NCBI GenBank assembly: GCA_902805475.1
Contig: CADCSX010000023.1
Coordinates: 3,472,001-3,536,000 of the forward strand
DNA length: 64,000 nt
Direction: 5' to 3'
Source of the DNA: Entonaema liquescens
Lineage: Eukaryota; Ascomycota; Sordariomycetes; Xylariales; Xylariaceae
This document shows positions 10,882-22,279 of this stretch, in pieces; position 1 is the first letter of the stretch, and each line of letters begins with the position of its first letter. The notes under the pieces were generated by a model, which had not been told where the DNA came from, ran no database searches, and was given only the letters and a program-made list of their open reading frames with translations. The translations under genes and the position numbers were made by a program.

Positions 10882-11576
10882 ATGACCTCCCTCCGCCCCC
10901 GCCGCCCCTTCACCCACCCCGACTCCGACTCCGACAACGACTCCTCCCCGCCGCCCTCGACGAACAAGAGCAAGAAACCCTCATCCAATCCCTCGCGCGC
11001 CAAAACGACGCTCGGAACGCGCAATTCCGACTCCTTCTCCTCGCGCTGCCCGTCGTGTCCGCGGTCCCGTATCTCGTCGCCCTCGCCCTACCACAGAACG
11101 GAAGTGGAAGTGGGGGTAAGGGTGGAGGCGAGCGTTACTGCGCTCTCCTCAGCTTGACGAGTCTCGCGGCCACGGCCTGGATGCTCTGGGCGCTGCCGCC
11201 GGGCGTTACGGGGATACGCGCCGTGGACGGGTGGATCGTCGGGGGGAGCGAGAAGAGCGGCGGCTCGAGGCGGAGGACGCAGGACGGTGTATCTACTACG
11301 CCCCTTTTCGCCGAAGGACGTCGCGATTCGCCGTTGGCGACGTATCTTCCGTATCTGAATGTAGCACTCTGTGGAATCCTAGTGCTCGCCGGGCTCGTGT
11401 CGAAGCCGGGAACTACTGCGGAGGGACAGCCGCAGCCGCAGCAATGGGGCCATGTAGGGCTGAGCAATCTGCCCGCCATCGTGTATGGGGTCGTGATAGC
11501 CGCTAAGATAGTCATGGGTGGCGTGGACCCGGAGAGGGATCTAAGCGCGTTGCGGTATGAGTATAAGGGTGCTTAA
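10882..11576 (+). CDS. small four-helix membrane protein, one-base frameshift
   Basis: Conserved-looking fungal integral membrane protein of unknown function. The ATG at 10882 opens MTSLRPRRPFTHPDSDSDND in one frame. The rest of the protein continues one frame earlier from about 10950 as DEQEQETLIQSLARQNDARN. It then has four hydrophobic helices: LLLLALPVVSAVPYLVALAL, SLAATAWMLWALPPGV, LPYLNVALCGILVLAGL and LPAIVYGVVIAAKIVMGG. The tail ends RDLSALRYEYKGA. No GT exists between the two parts, so an intron cannot join them. Restoring one C in the CCCC run at 10946-10949 would give one 231-residue protein. I therefore read this as a real gene with a sequence error; a true broken gene is possible. 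No catalytic motif is seen. Confidence 0.62.
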
Positions 11577-11839
11577 TAAGTGTATATCTATCATAAAAGG
11601 TGTATCACGGCATCTAAATATCAAGACATAAACCACTCCAGCAAACCGCAAGGGTACCTAGTTTTATAAGGCAAATAATCGTTTTTTAAATTCTCGCGCA
11701 AGTCATCAAAGCCAATGCTAAGGAGACAAGTTTTGGCACTAAGCCAAGCTCTGCAGCTCATCCTTATAAAAAACTCAGAGGGGACGAAGGTAAGTCCCCA
11801 TGACCACGACCAACGAGTACTCCAAATCGCGGTTTTTGT

Positions 11840-14800
11840 CTATACGTCTATAGACTCGTTAAATCTCAAGACTCCATTACCCTTCAGTATGCCGTCAACG
11901 CCCTTAGGAACGGGAAATGCGTCAGCATGCGTATATGGCTCGGCCGATTTGTCTACGACCAACGCTAATCCGTGCGATTTTATCGCGTCCACGAGAGCGG
12001 GGACCATGTTCTAATATTAATCCTAGATCAGCATATCATACGTATAGCGGTCTTGGTTTTAAGATATTAGCTTACCAGTAGTCGAGAGCAGCAAACAAGC
12101 CCCATAAAGTTGTTGCCCTGCGCTATCCTCACTGTCTCTTTAACCGAAAATGTCCTTCGCCCACTACTCTGGATCACACTCGGCGAGGGCATAACGTCGT
12201 CCCGGCCGAGATCGTTACATAGGAAAACCGGGAAATTAGGTTGCTTCCAGTTCAATGTCGTGCAGATCGTTGGGTTGTAAGAGCTGAAAACCACCGACCT
12301 AACAGTATCAGGCGCCGACATCGTCTGCGCTCGCTGTTCCCTCGCGTGGTCGAATACTATAGTCAGTACGGAATCAACGAAGTTGTTTACGTTCACAGTC
12401 GGCCCTAATCCGAGCCTTCTTTCCTCCTCTTCTGATGGGTAGATAATCTGCAGATTGACATGCATCGAATTAGGGAGCAAGGAGAGTGCTTGCTCCAAAG
12501 AAACTCCTGCCGTGTTTAGGGTTCGATGAACCTCGGCAATATTGTCAAGGCCATGCGATGGTATCAGGTGAAGTTGATTCCGGCCAAAGTTTGAGGCTGT
12601 AACCGTAGCGAATTGCTCGTATGATAGACGTGAAATGGACACATCAATGCCACCGCATTGTATCATCCACTGCGGCCATACAACAGGGATACCATCGCTC
12701 GTATGTTGAACATATAACTGAACAAAGTCGCCGGATAGACTCGAGCCAGTGACGAACATAGTTGGGTTTTGGTCTAGCTGGCTCGTAGCCTTCCAATAAG
12801 TCTCGAAATCTGTGATCTCCAGTGGAGTGCCTTGGAAAGGCTTGATTACTTGAGTATTGAAGGTGATCTGGCCAATAGCTCGGAGTCTAGGGTCAAATAA
12901 TGGTAGACAGCATTTCCCTGAGCTGCTCCAGGAAGCCCGAAACGTATTCGGGAGAGCAACCGTCTTTGCAATTATTTTCGCGCCGTAAGTAGGGAAAACG
13001 TCAAAATCAAGGGTGAAGGTGTCAAGATTGTCAACCTGAAAGGAGACGAGTCGGGTGTCTTCTTGAAAGGGTAACATAATATTCTTAGGAATGAGGTCTG
13101 AAACTTTGGAGGAGATAGTTAGTCGAGCCGCTGGGTATTTGCTGTCGTGGAAGAAAACTAATGGGTGGTCTCCTTCCTCTTGGAAGCTAATTTGGATTAC
13201 AGCCTTCGTATCGAGGAAATTATGGCCGTAGCGTCTCAAAGGTATTATAGGTGGCGGAAGTTCAAGAATAGGAATAGCATCGACATCGAGAGACATGGGA
13301 ACGGGAGAATTTCCACTTCCCATAGTGGCAAGGAGAGGACCCGTCGTCTGCATCATTAGAGGACTTTCTGCTTTGCCCCTTTGGTATGGAGTAAGCTTCT
13401 GTATGCATTCTAGGTGTCCTTCCCATGCCGCATAGTACATTGCGGGCAAATCCTTCTCGTCAACAATATTCGGATCAACGCCCACATTCAGAAGTTCCTC
13501 TAGGCAAGGCACGTTTCCTTCGCTTGCCGCATGTACGAGTGGGGTCCAGCCATACAATTTATCGATTTGATCCAAGTCGGCACCATAGCTCTGTAGCAAC
13601 CGGAGTAGCTGAGGCGTCTGGCCCGACCGAGCTACGAGATGTTGCGGGTATAATCCTTCGGCATCAGGAAGTATCTGGGCACCATGCTCCAGGAGGAGTT
13701 CGACTATATCAAGCGACCCATGCTCGCAGGCGAGATTGAGTGGTATATGGTCTGTCTCTGACTTCGGATCTAGGCGGGAAGAGGTTGCGAGAAGCCGCTG
13801 CACACATGTGAGGTGACCATGGATGATAGCGTGGATTAACGGGGTAAAATTGTCGTGGTCTATAAGGTCGATTGTCGTTGGATCGGCTACGCGCTAGATT
13901 CAGCACATAATATAATTCAATCTAGTGTCCAATATATTCTTACCTCGAAGAAGCTGCTCAAGCATGTCCAACCTTCCGTGCATACTTGCGTAATGGAGCG
14001 GCACACGTCCATAGACGTCTGTTCGGCTAACCTCGACTCCTTGCGCAAGACCGACGTTCAAGACAAACGAGTTCCCGTAGATAGTAGCTTGGTGGAGGCA
14101 GTTCCGCTCGTTGATATCATCTTCAGATCGAATATCCACGAGACCAGTTTCGAGTAGAACTTCCAGAGAAGCTTGTGGTGCCTCGTGAATAGCGGCGAGA
14201 AATGTACGAGTTACTCTTTCCATCAAGGAGATATCCTTCCCCGGTGGTGAACTGGAACCAGCTCTCATCCTCGACAACAGGTCTCTAAGAGACTCTAAAT
14301 TGCCGCTGATTGCCGTGTCGAGTAATATACTATCTGCGTCGCCTTCGTCCGTTCCGAGTAGGTGTTGGCTACTCACCATATGTTCTGAACGAGCTTCAAA
14401 TGGAACATGATCTCCATCTGCCCATGCCCCAAGCTCTTGTAAGCTGGTTGTTGCTTGGTCCGAAAGCTCGCTGATGACCGTGGCATTGAAGAATGGCTGC
14501 ACTTCCACAGCACGGGAGAGATAAAGCTCCTTAGTCTTCGACTTAGAGGTCTTGTCCCATTTTTTAAGGATCTTAGAAAAGGCAGTCCCATTTATCTCAA
14601 CAAACTGCTGAAGCTTATTCAGATCGTTTGCAAATTGTTGGAACCCTTCTTCCAACGTTGTGAATTTGGCCGAGCGTCTAGATACGCCTTGGCGGGACTT
14701 TAAAACTCTCTTCTTATCCAGCAATGTTTTGAGTCGGATTTTTAGCTTGGAAAATGTCAATATGGGGCCCAGGTAAAGATTGGTGGGTGGAAGAAGCTAT

Positions 14801-15405
14801 ACTTACTTCGGCTTCCTTCTGAAGATAAAATGCATTGACCTTCTCGAGCTCTCGTTCCTATATAATATGAGCGTCGCTCGCAAATATACATCGTCCCCTA
14901 GAAGATTATATCGTACCAGTTGGAAGAAGAACTTTGCCTTGTTTGCCTGCAAGGCAACTTGGGTGTCCACCGGCGTGGGAGTAAAGCGATGATCATTTTG
15001 GGCGCTCAGGGTCGGGGTAGCAGAGAGCTTCTTGATGAGCTATTGGCTGGTGTCAGTGATACAATCCCACTTTCCGGGCAACATAAGTTTCATATAAGAC
15101 AGTACAATGGGAGCTATGCCGCTTCCTGATCGACATTGACCTGGATCCCCTTGAAATCCGGGGAAGAGGTGTACTATTGGCTAAGATATATTAGGTAAAG
15201 TAATTAGGTAGTTAACGTACCTTTTTGAGCGCCTTGTAGTTCACGAAGCTAGCAGCATATTCTGGCACTTCAAGCTGACGCTTCTGGATCTGCTTACCGA
15301 ACTTCCTGAAGAGGTATTAGTAACCCCTACCAGGGCAGGAAGCGATGCTCTAGCGCGATAGGCAGAGGAATAAGGCAGTCCGCGACTAACGGGTAAAACT
15401 TACAT
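11840..15405 (-). CDS. nuc-2: NUC-2/PHO81-type phosphate regulator (SPX-ankyrin-GDPD)
   Basis: Phosphate-sensing regulator of the PHO/NUC pathway; its yeast counterpart Pho81 inhibits the Pho80-Pho85 cyclin kinase when phosphate is low. Exons (minus): 15404-15405, 15221-15305, 14917-15039, 14807-14857, 13944-14745, 12076-13886 and 11840-12010, giving 1014 residues. The SPX domain occupies about 1-170, starting MKFGKQIQKRQLEVPEYAAS and including the lysine-rich patch INGTAFSKILKKWDK (138-152) that binds inositol pyrophosphates in the family. Ankyrin repeats (TPLIHAIIHGHLTCV, LACEHGSLDIVELLLEHGA, TPLVHAASEGNVPCLEELL) span about 240-530. A C-terminal GDPD-like domain runs to VDGILKGNGVLRFNESIDV. 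I do not see the HRG/ExD catalytic motifs of active phosphodiesterases, as expected for Pho81-type proteins. Exon 1 contributes only the AT of the start codon; the G comes from exon 2. Confidence 0.93.
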
Positions 15406-18400
15406 GGTGCGGCAGAGGCGCCTGCAACCAGCCTACGAAGGCTGTTTAGCTGGGTAGATGCCTCAAGGCTAGCAGAAAAGGAGTGTCTCAATAAATATGA
15501 CTTAAACGGCTGTTTCCCGCGTGTAACCAAATGCAGGGGAGTAGTTGTACCGGAGGAGCTAAGGCAGGGAGGTGGATTGGCGGTACAGAAGGGTTGACGT
15601 AGATATGAGAAGCTAGGTAGGGATTGTAAAGGAGTATCTCCCGAGTCATATAATTATTTGGCCTCAGAACGTCAAGGGGCTAAAAGAGACAAACGGGTGA
15701 AACGAAGTTGACAGCCAGGGATAAAGTAACACCAGTCAAACTAAAGTTCCGGGCATGTGGCAACTCGAGGAGAGGGGCGCGTTCCAGTAGGGCGCGAGCT
15801 CACGGACAGGATTCCCGCCCAATCTGCAGCTGCTGGGTGTCAGCCACTACTTCGGAATGCTGCATAAAGGAGTCTGGGTTAGGCTAGATTGATGTAATGA
15901 GAGCGAGGGCCTCGGACCTAATAAATGCAGCCGGTGTGCGGCACTATGCCTTCTAGGAGGATCTGAATTCCCACGATCCAAGGTTCAGCAAGTGATTTAT
16001 GGGTGGGGAGAGGTCACGCTCACGACGATCTGACCGGTCGTACAACAGCACCTCGGTACTCGAGTTATAGCTTCAGGTATTTCAAGGCGTTTGGTGAGAC
16101 GGCTCGTAGGCAGGCCAAGATATTGGGTATTAGATCCAATGACTACTGCTGGACAAAGATGTGGGGGTCAGATGGGGTTGAATGCAGTGGTGTTCTCTGC
16201 ATGAAGCGGCTGGTGATCCCGATGAAAGGGCTTGGAGCTGGTGTAGGTAGCAGGATGTAGCAGGAGGCAGCAGGAGGCAGCAGGTAACAAGGAAAGTGAA
16301 GGCTCTGATAGGCTCACCTAGGCTCTGCTAGGTTCAAACGAAGACGGATGTGACGCAGGAGAGTTGTGATGAGGACGTGCCCCAGACTTTAATATGGCGT
16401 TGGTGACTCCCGTGGAGGGGTAGGTAGGAAAGGTACCTTACAGGAAAAAATGGAGAATTTCTCATCAGTAGAGAACAACTTCACGACGTCAAATCCAACG
16501 GCACTACGAATTCTCTCGAAGGCCTTGGGGTCTCGAACGCCGAGAAGCTAGCGTTAACGCTTTTGTTAGCTCCCAGTAACCAAGCAGCCAAGCAACCCAG
16601 TATATGATATTAGATATTGTTAGTACGGGTCATCCGAAAGTGGATCGAGGGTCTGAAGTCATTGTTTTGAGCTTAGCGAATGCCGTATCTTATACGTAAT
16701 AAGCTTGTTGAGCCCTGTTGGTGTGGTGTTTGATGCCAGCTTCTGGATTGATAAGAGACAAGCTTTTGGAGGGGTCGTCTTTTAGACGTGGTATTTTAGT
16801 ATTTTTAGAGGTTAGTGGTTAGGTAGTGGTTAGTATTTTTGAAGGGGCAGCCGAGAGGGTCGACACAACTTTCTCTCATCTATTCTAGTGGGGCACTAAC
16901 AACTGGAGCAAAACACTATTGTACCGCATACTTAGATACTTCACTACTTGAATACCTAAGCTACTGACTTCCATGTTCATCTATCGTAGATGTCAGCCGA
17001 AAAAAAAAAACCACTTGCCGCATGATTAAAAACTTGAAAAGGGAAGCCGGGACACATCAGGTTTAAACGGACTTCTTCACGATCCTATAATTGTGGCGGA
17101 TATATATCCCCCGAACGAATCCTGGCGCATGTACAGAGTACCGGATACCTTGGTTTTCAGTTTTTCGGGAACGGGCTGCAGCTTAGCCCCACAAGTGGGC
17201 GATCGATCCACTTTACATCGCAGCTACCTTTTCCTTTCTCCTCTTTCCCATTCATATTTTTGACCAATCAGACCTCTTATCTTCACCTCGTGGCCTTCGA
17301 CATCTCATGCACGAGGCTGAGTGAAAGATAGCCGGGATGTGTCTCCGAACCCGGGGGTAAGATCGGCAACTCCCGGTGCTCCGCCGTTCTCTCCGTCCGT
17401 TTTATCACCAGTCCTTCTCGGGTCTCCGAATTATACGTCATCCTTTATTGTTACCAAAATCTCATGTTCCCTGATTTACACAACCTTTTAGATATGTCAC
17501 TTTCGTACATGAAAAGATGATTAGTTAGTCTTTACTCTAGTTTGTTCTAGGATAATACTAAATGACGTATTCAAACTTGATGAGATAAGCTTAGCACTCG
17601 ATTATGAGATTGCTGTCTATCACGCCAATGCTTGACGCTCTTTTCAAGTGAATGTCTACCATAAAAAAGGTCAATATCAGCTCGTATAAATAGGTAGTTA
17701 TTACGGTCTTGTGATTCTTATTATGTGATCGCGGCGGATTGTTAACTCGACCGATTCTCAATAGATACGACCAAATATAAGTCTTTATAGGTGGAGATAA
17801 CAACGTTAACCCCTCGAGTTGGCATCGTTCTACCTTTTCGAAGAATTCTATAAAGATCTAAAATAAGGCAATATCTACTTGGATATGTCGCCCCGAAGTA
17901 CAGTAGATCGAAGCCTAATAAAATAATGCCACATTGACTAAGGAATTTACTGATATTCTTAAATTTTTGAAGGTAGCATTAATCTGCATATAGGTTTCTG
18001 TGAAAGACTCTTCACATAATGCAGATTAGTTTTGTGTTAATGTACTTATTCAGCATTATGGATTGAGGAGATGTCACGGCAAAAGGGTGATAGTTATGGC
18101 TGCCGGAGAGTCGCTGGGCAGTCATCTCCCAACAGGTCCAGAACATATTGTACTGCTGACCTATTAACCCCTGCCTCTTATTTATATAAAGGGAGGTATT
18201 ATATTTAGCTGCTACTCTAAGGGGTGGCCTTTTTATCCCCTAAAAGTTGGTAGGTAGATACCTCTGGTCAGCACAGAGCAGCTGCAGGTCCATCAGAATC
18301 ATAATAACAGTATGGCAATGATTTCGGTTTGTTAGTACTCTGCCGAGCTGCGTTGCATAGATAAATATCTATAGGAGCAGAGTCCAACATATGCAAAATG

Positions 18401-19705
18401 CAAACTCTACTTTACATGGTTTCAAAAGGGGGCTGGTTGGTGGAAATGGTCGAAGTGCCGAGCTAATCTAAGTTACCGCCTTTAAGAGGCTATTCGCGAC
18501 CTTGGGATGCCACCTGGCAGCGAAAGTTAAGCACTCCCACCACGTTGCCAACGGCAACAAGATGTATCTACGTATATACCTACTTCAGGGACAAGACATA
18601 TATATCTAAATAACTGCAAACCATTTCAGCCGACCCCGCAAAAAGGACGTATCCCTGGGTGACAAGAGGCTAGAGAAAACTGCACCGTGGTGTCATATGC
18701 TGGACCGGTATTCCCGTGACTCGACAGTACGACATTTACAAAGTAGTTTTTCGTAGGTCCTGGATTCAATTCCAGTACTGAGCTTTTTTTGCTATTCTTT
18801 TTTCCCATCTGTAGTTTTGCACTCCTCCTTGACCCTAATTTTACCATTGCCTGCCGCATACCCCTTTTAATTTTTCACTTATCCATTTCAATTATCCTAT
18901 TTCGCCTCCAAATCACGAAGCGCAATATATTCATGTTTCTACATCATAACCGTATTCTATAAACTTTGGCTCTCTTGTAGATATATAACTATCGTGAATG
19001 ATTATCAATTTACCACCACCTACATACCTAAGGTGTATGTTCTCATGCTAGCTAACACTCTGATAGTACCCCTCGCCCTCTGTTCATTTACACCAGCGCG
19101 GTCCGTCATCTTCTCCATAACAATACCCCCTCGACGTAGATAATTCATAGTTCCGTAATTTCGTTAAGTTTTCCCCTTTTCAAAGTATTGGACCTTATCA
19201 ACTACCTACCTCCTAGGTTAGGTACGTATTACCATGCCCCTTAAGCCATATTAATACCTTCATAGGACGCAGTCAGCGAATAGTACCACATTCCATGCAC
19301 TCATCTCCCCCCTAATACACTCCAGTGGCACCATGGATAATTCCTTGAAACACTGTGAATATATCTAAACAAAGGCATTGCTCGCGGCAGCTGATAACAT
19401 AAGAAATAGCAAACGATGGTGATAAGAATCGTTAAGAATAAGCATCTTGGAATTTTTGACTTTGGACCCCTTAACCCGAATTAATAATATGGCGAGGTTA
19501 GTTGAGAAGCCATGATATCAAAGATACCTCTAACAATACGGAGATTTAAATAAAGTTCGAAGAATAGAAATGAGCCAATACCTAATATTTATTTACAAGA
19601 CTGTCAATGCGCTGCTTTCTCCACAAAAAGCAACCTTCTTTCGACCTAATTTAATCCTTGACCCTTCTTGATCATAGCACTTATCCACATATCTAATATC
19701 TAATC
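15406..19705. other. 4.3-kb gene-free region
   Basis: Upstream regions of nuc-2 (minus) and the FunK1 gene (plus). All frames are short and show no protein family I recognise. The longest (16003-16260 plus, 18626-18859 minus) have no supporting features. The region includes short GCAGGAG-type repeats at about 16245-16282 and a hairpin at 17980-18028. I see no transposase, reverse transcriptase or terminal repeat. Confidence 0.6.
17980..18028. other. nested inverted repeat (possible hairpin)
   Basis: Outer arms taatctgcat (17980-17989) and atgcagatta (18019-18028) are exact reverse complements. Inside them tgtgaa (17999-18004) and ttcaca (18011-18016) also pair around a 6-base loop. The result is a 10-bp plus 6-bp stem separated by an asymmetric internal loop (9 and 2 bases). 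The pairing is seen directly; no role can be assigned. Confidence 0.5.
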
Positions 19706-21983
19706 ATGTCGGATAGACCTCTACTGTCCGACATCATCCAAGCATATCCCATTGGGCAGGGTCTTAATGCGTTTCGCGCATCATTCCAGTCGATATGTGA
19801 GGACCGCGGTATACCGTGTGCGATAAGTGCGCTAGACCAGCTCGGCAAACAAGGTAAGATTGACTTAAGGTAATCATACAATGAGTCCTACGCTTTGCTA
19901 ACCAACACAGAGATTCGGGGCCTTGCTTTTAATCTTTTTCGAGCGTTACAAGGCCTCCAAATATTTGACTTGTTTTCTTCTTCTGATAAAGTTGGAGATC
20001 TCCTTGACTGCCTATTCAGATTAAATTCTACCATTCGCTCAAATGATTTTGATTACAACCGCGTCAGGCCTCTCCTCAATGCAGCCCTTGCCGACAATCT
20101 AAACGATGCCCTTATCTGGGAGCTGGTCTACGAAGCTGTTGGCGAATCTACCCCCCCTCCCCAGCCAATTGCATCATCCCTTCAGCAAACGCCGTGGCTT
20201 CATAACACGGGCAGTTTTGCGAATTCATCTGAGTATCGTCAAGATGTGGATAGGGTCCTTAAGTTGGAACTTGGTCCCCTCTATGTCGGGCTCCCACATT
20301 TTCGGGAGACATTCTTCGGGCGCGTTGTAGGCCTTGAGGTAACGTCCGAGACCGTCTTCCAAGAATGCACAGAAGGTGATAACCCCATGTTTAATGGAGG
20401 ATGGCGTGGATGGCCGGAAGACGCAAATCAGGATGGTGTTTCGGCCTGGTTTGCGGATGTGAGTGAAAAGCTGGCAGCACTTGCAGATCCTTACAGGCCG
20501 AGCCCAATACGACGAAGACCGGTAACAAAATTCAACACACCAATTCAGGGCTCCACGGAAGAACTCAAGATCGACGTCGGCTTCGTCCGCAGTTCCAATG
20601 CTGGAAGACATTCCCGTTCTGATTGGTCCCAGATTCTTGTGCCTGGGACGTTGAAGAGCAACCCATCAGCCGACACCAACCCCAAGGCATGGCTAGATAT
20701 GGGTAGGTATGCCCAGGAGGTTCTTGCCGCTCAAGATACCCGTCGCTTCGTTCTGGGATTTACCCTCTGTGGCTCAATTCTGAGGGTTTGGGAATTTGAT
20801 CGTCTTGGTGGCATCGCCTCCGCACGATTTGACATCCATGAAGATGGGTTGCAGTTCGTATTCACCATTCTCGGTTTTCTGTGGATGACGGAAGAAGATC
20901 TTGGGTTCGACCCTACTATTGTGTCTGCTAATAACCAGAAGTATATCAACATCAAGCGGAATGGACAGATTGAGCGTCTGGTTATCGACGGATTGATTAA
21001 GCGGACACCCCGTGTTACCGGTCGTGGAACGACCTGTTGGAAAGCTCATCGTGAAGAAGACCCGCAAACATCACTCGTAATCAAGGACTCATGGCAATAT
21101 ACGGAACGTGATGAGGAAGGCGAATTACTTCGGGACACAACGGAAAATAATGTGGTTAATGTTGGCCGATATTACTACCACGAAACAGTTCACGTCCGCG
21201 ACGAAGCAGATAACATCCAACATAACATTCGCGGAGGGATAGACGTCGCAGAAGCGAGGGATTACCGACCCAGATGTTCAATTCCTCCAGCAACCAATAC
21301 AGACAGTGATCTGCTTCCCAATCGAATCCATCGGAGAGTTATTGTTAGCGATTATGGAAAGCCCATTTACGAGGCAAGCTCCCCGAGTCCTCCTTAACGC
21401 ATTAGAAGGGTGTGTTCGGGGACATGAGTCTTTACGCAACGCCGGCTTACTTCACCGGGATATTTCGGCTAATAACCTAATGGTAAACGAGGACCCAGAA
21501 AATCTTTCTTGGCCTTCATTCTTAATCGACCTTGATCTTACTATTCGGGAGCAGCGGGAAACTGCTTCAGGAGCAGAAGGAAGAACTGGTACGAGAGCAT
21601 TTATGGCCATCGGTGCACTCCTAGGCGAGAAGCATTCATTTATGCACGATCTTGAGTCTTTTTTCTGGGTGCTGTTCTGGATATGCATCCATTACAATAG
21701 CCCAGGCAAAGGAAGATCAGTTCCACGATTCGATAAGTGGAATTTTATTGAGACGCAAGACTTAGCCGGGATAAAGCTCGGTATTGCATCTGAAACGAAG
21801 ATATTTTCCGAGATAACACTGAATTACTTTACGGTATATTATCAGCCCTTAATACCTTGGGTTGATCGACTACGACAAGCGATCTTTCCTAATGGTATGA
21901 GGTGGAAAAAAAAAGACGAGACGTTGTATGATCGGGTAATAAATATTCTTCGGGCCGCCCAGGCGGACCCGGAGGTTAGGTAA
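19706..21983 (+). CDS. FunK1-type fungal protein kinase, one-base frameshift
   Basis: FunK1 family kinase, an expanded fungus-specific family of mostly unknown role. Exons are 19706-19853 and 19911-21983 (57-nt intron). The N-terminal half is the usual long FunK1 leader (LAFNLFRALQGLQIFDLF). The kinase part follows, with catalytic loop GLLHRDISANNLMVNED (HRD at about 564-566) and LIDLDLT in place of DFG. The family signature GTRAFMAIGALLGEKHSFMH and DLESFFWVLFWICIHY come next, then YYQPLIPWVDRLRQ. The frame breaks at the CCCC at 21381-21384. Upstream it reads SDYGKPIYEASS and would stop at 21397; downstream RVLLNALEGC continues one base later. Removing one C (or adding two) gives one protein of about 739 residues. 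An assembly error is likely, a young pseudogene is possible. The DUF4419 gene follows 296 bp downstream on the same strand. Confidence 0.85.
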
Positions 21984-22279
21984 TCACGGCCGAGATTCAG
22001 CTTGATATACACAATTACGTCATCACATATCATGAGAATATTGAAAGTTTAATGATAATATAATATTTATTTCTTATAATGTAGTTTTTAATATCAAGAT
22101 CCGGATTATTCATTTATATCACTATAAATCTCTCGAATTGTATGCATGGAAATGCTGAGATTCTGCTGTGCCGCAGGCGGGGAAGCATCTTATCAGGCCA
22201 TCAAGTATATATGATTGATATATGACTCAAGTCCATTACACTGTAGTTCATCAGATTGTTCCTGAAACACGATTCAAAT

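Noticed and set aside
14158..15129. Plus-strand frames within nuc-2 introns and exons (e.g. 14455-14703, 14780-15129)
   Set aside because: They lie opposite the spliced SPX exons, whose joins restore the family sequence exactly.
18660..18795. tRNA-like 3' end (a T-arm-like sequence near 18768-18785 followed by a T run)
   Set aside because: The arm has the wrong loop size, no matching acceptor stem lies upstream and no A box is convincing.
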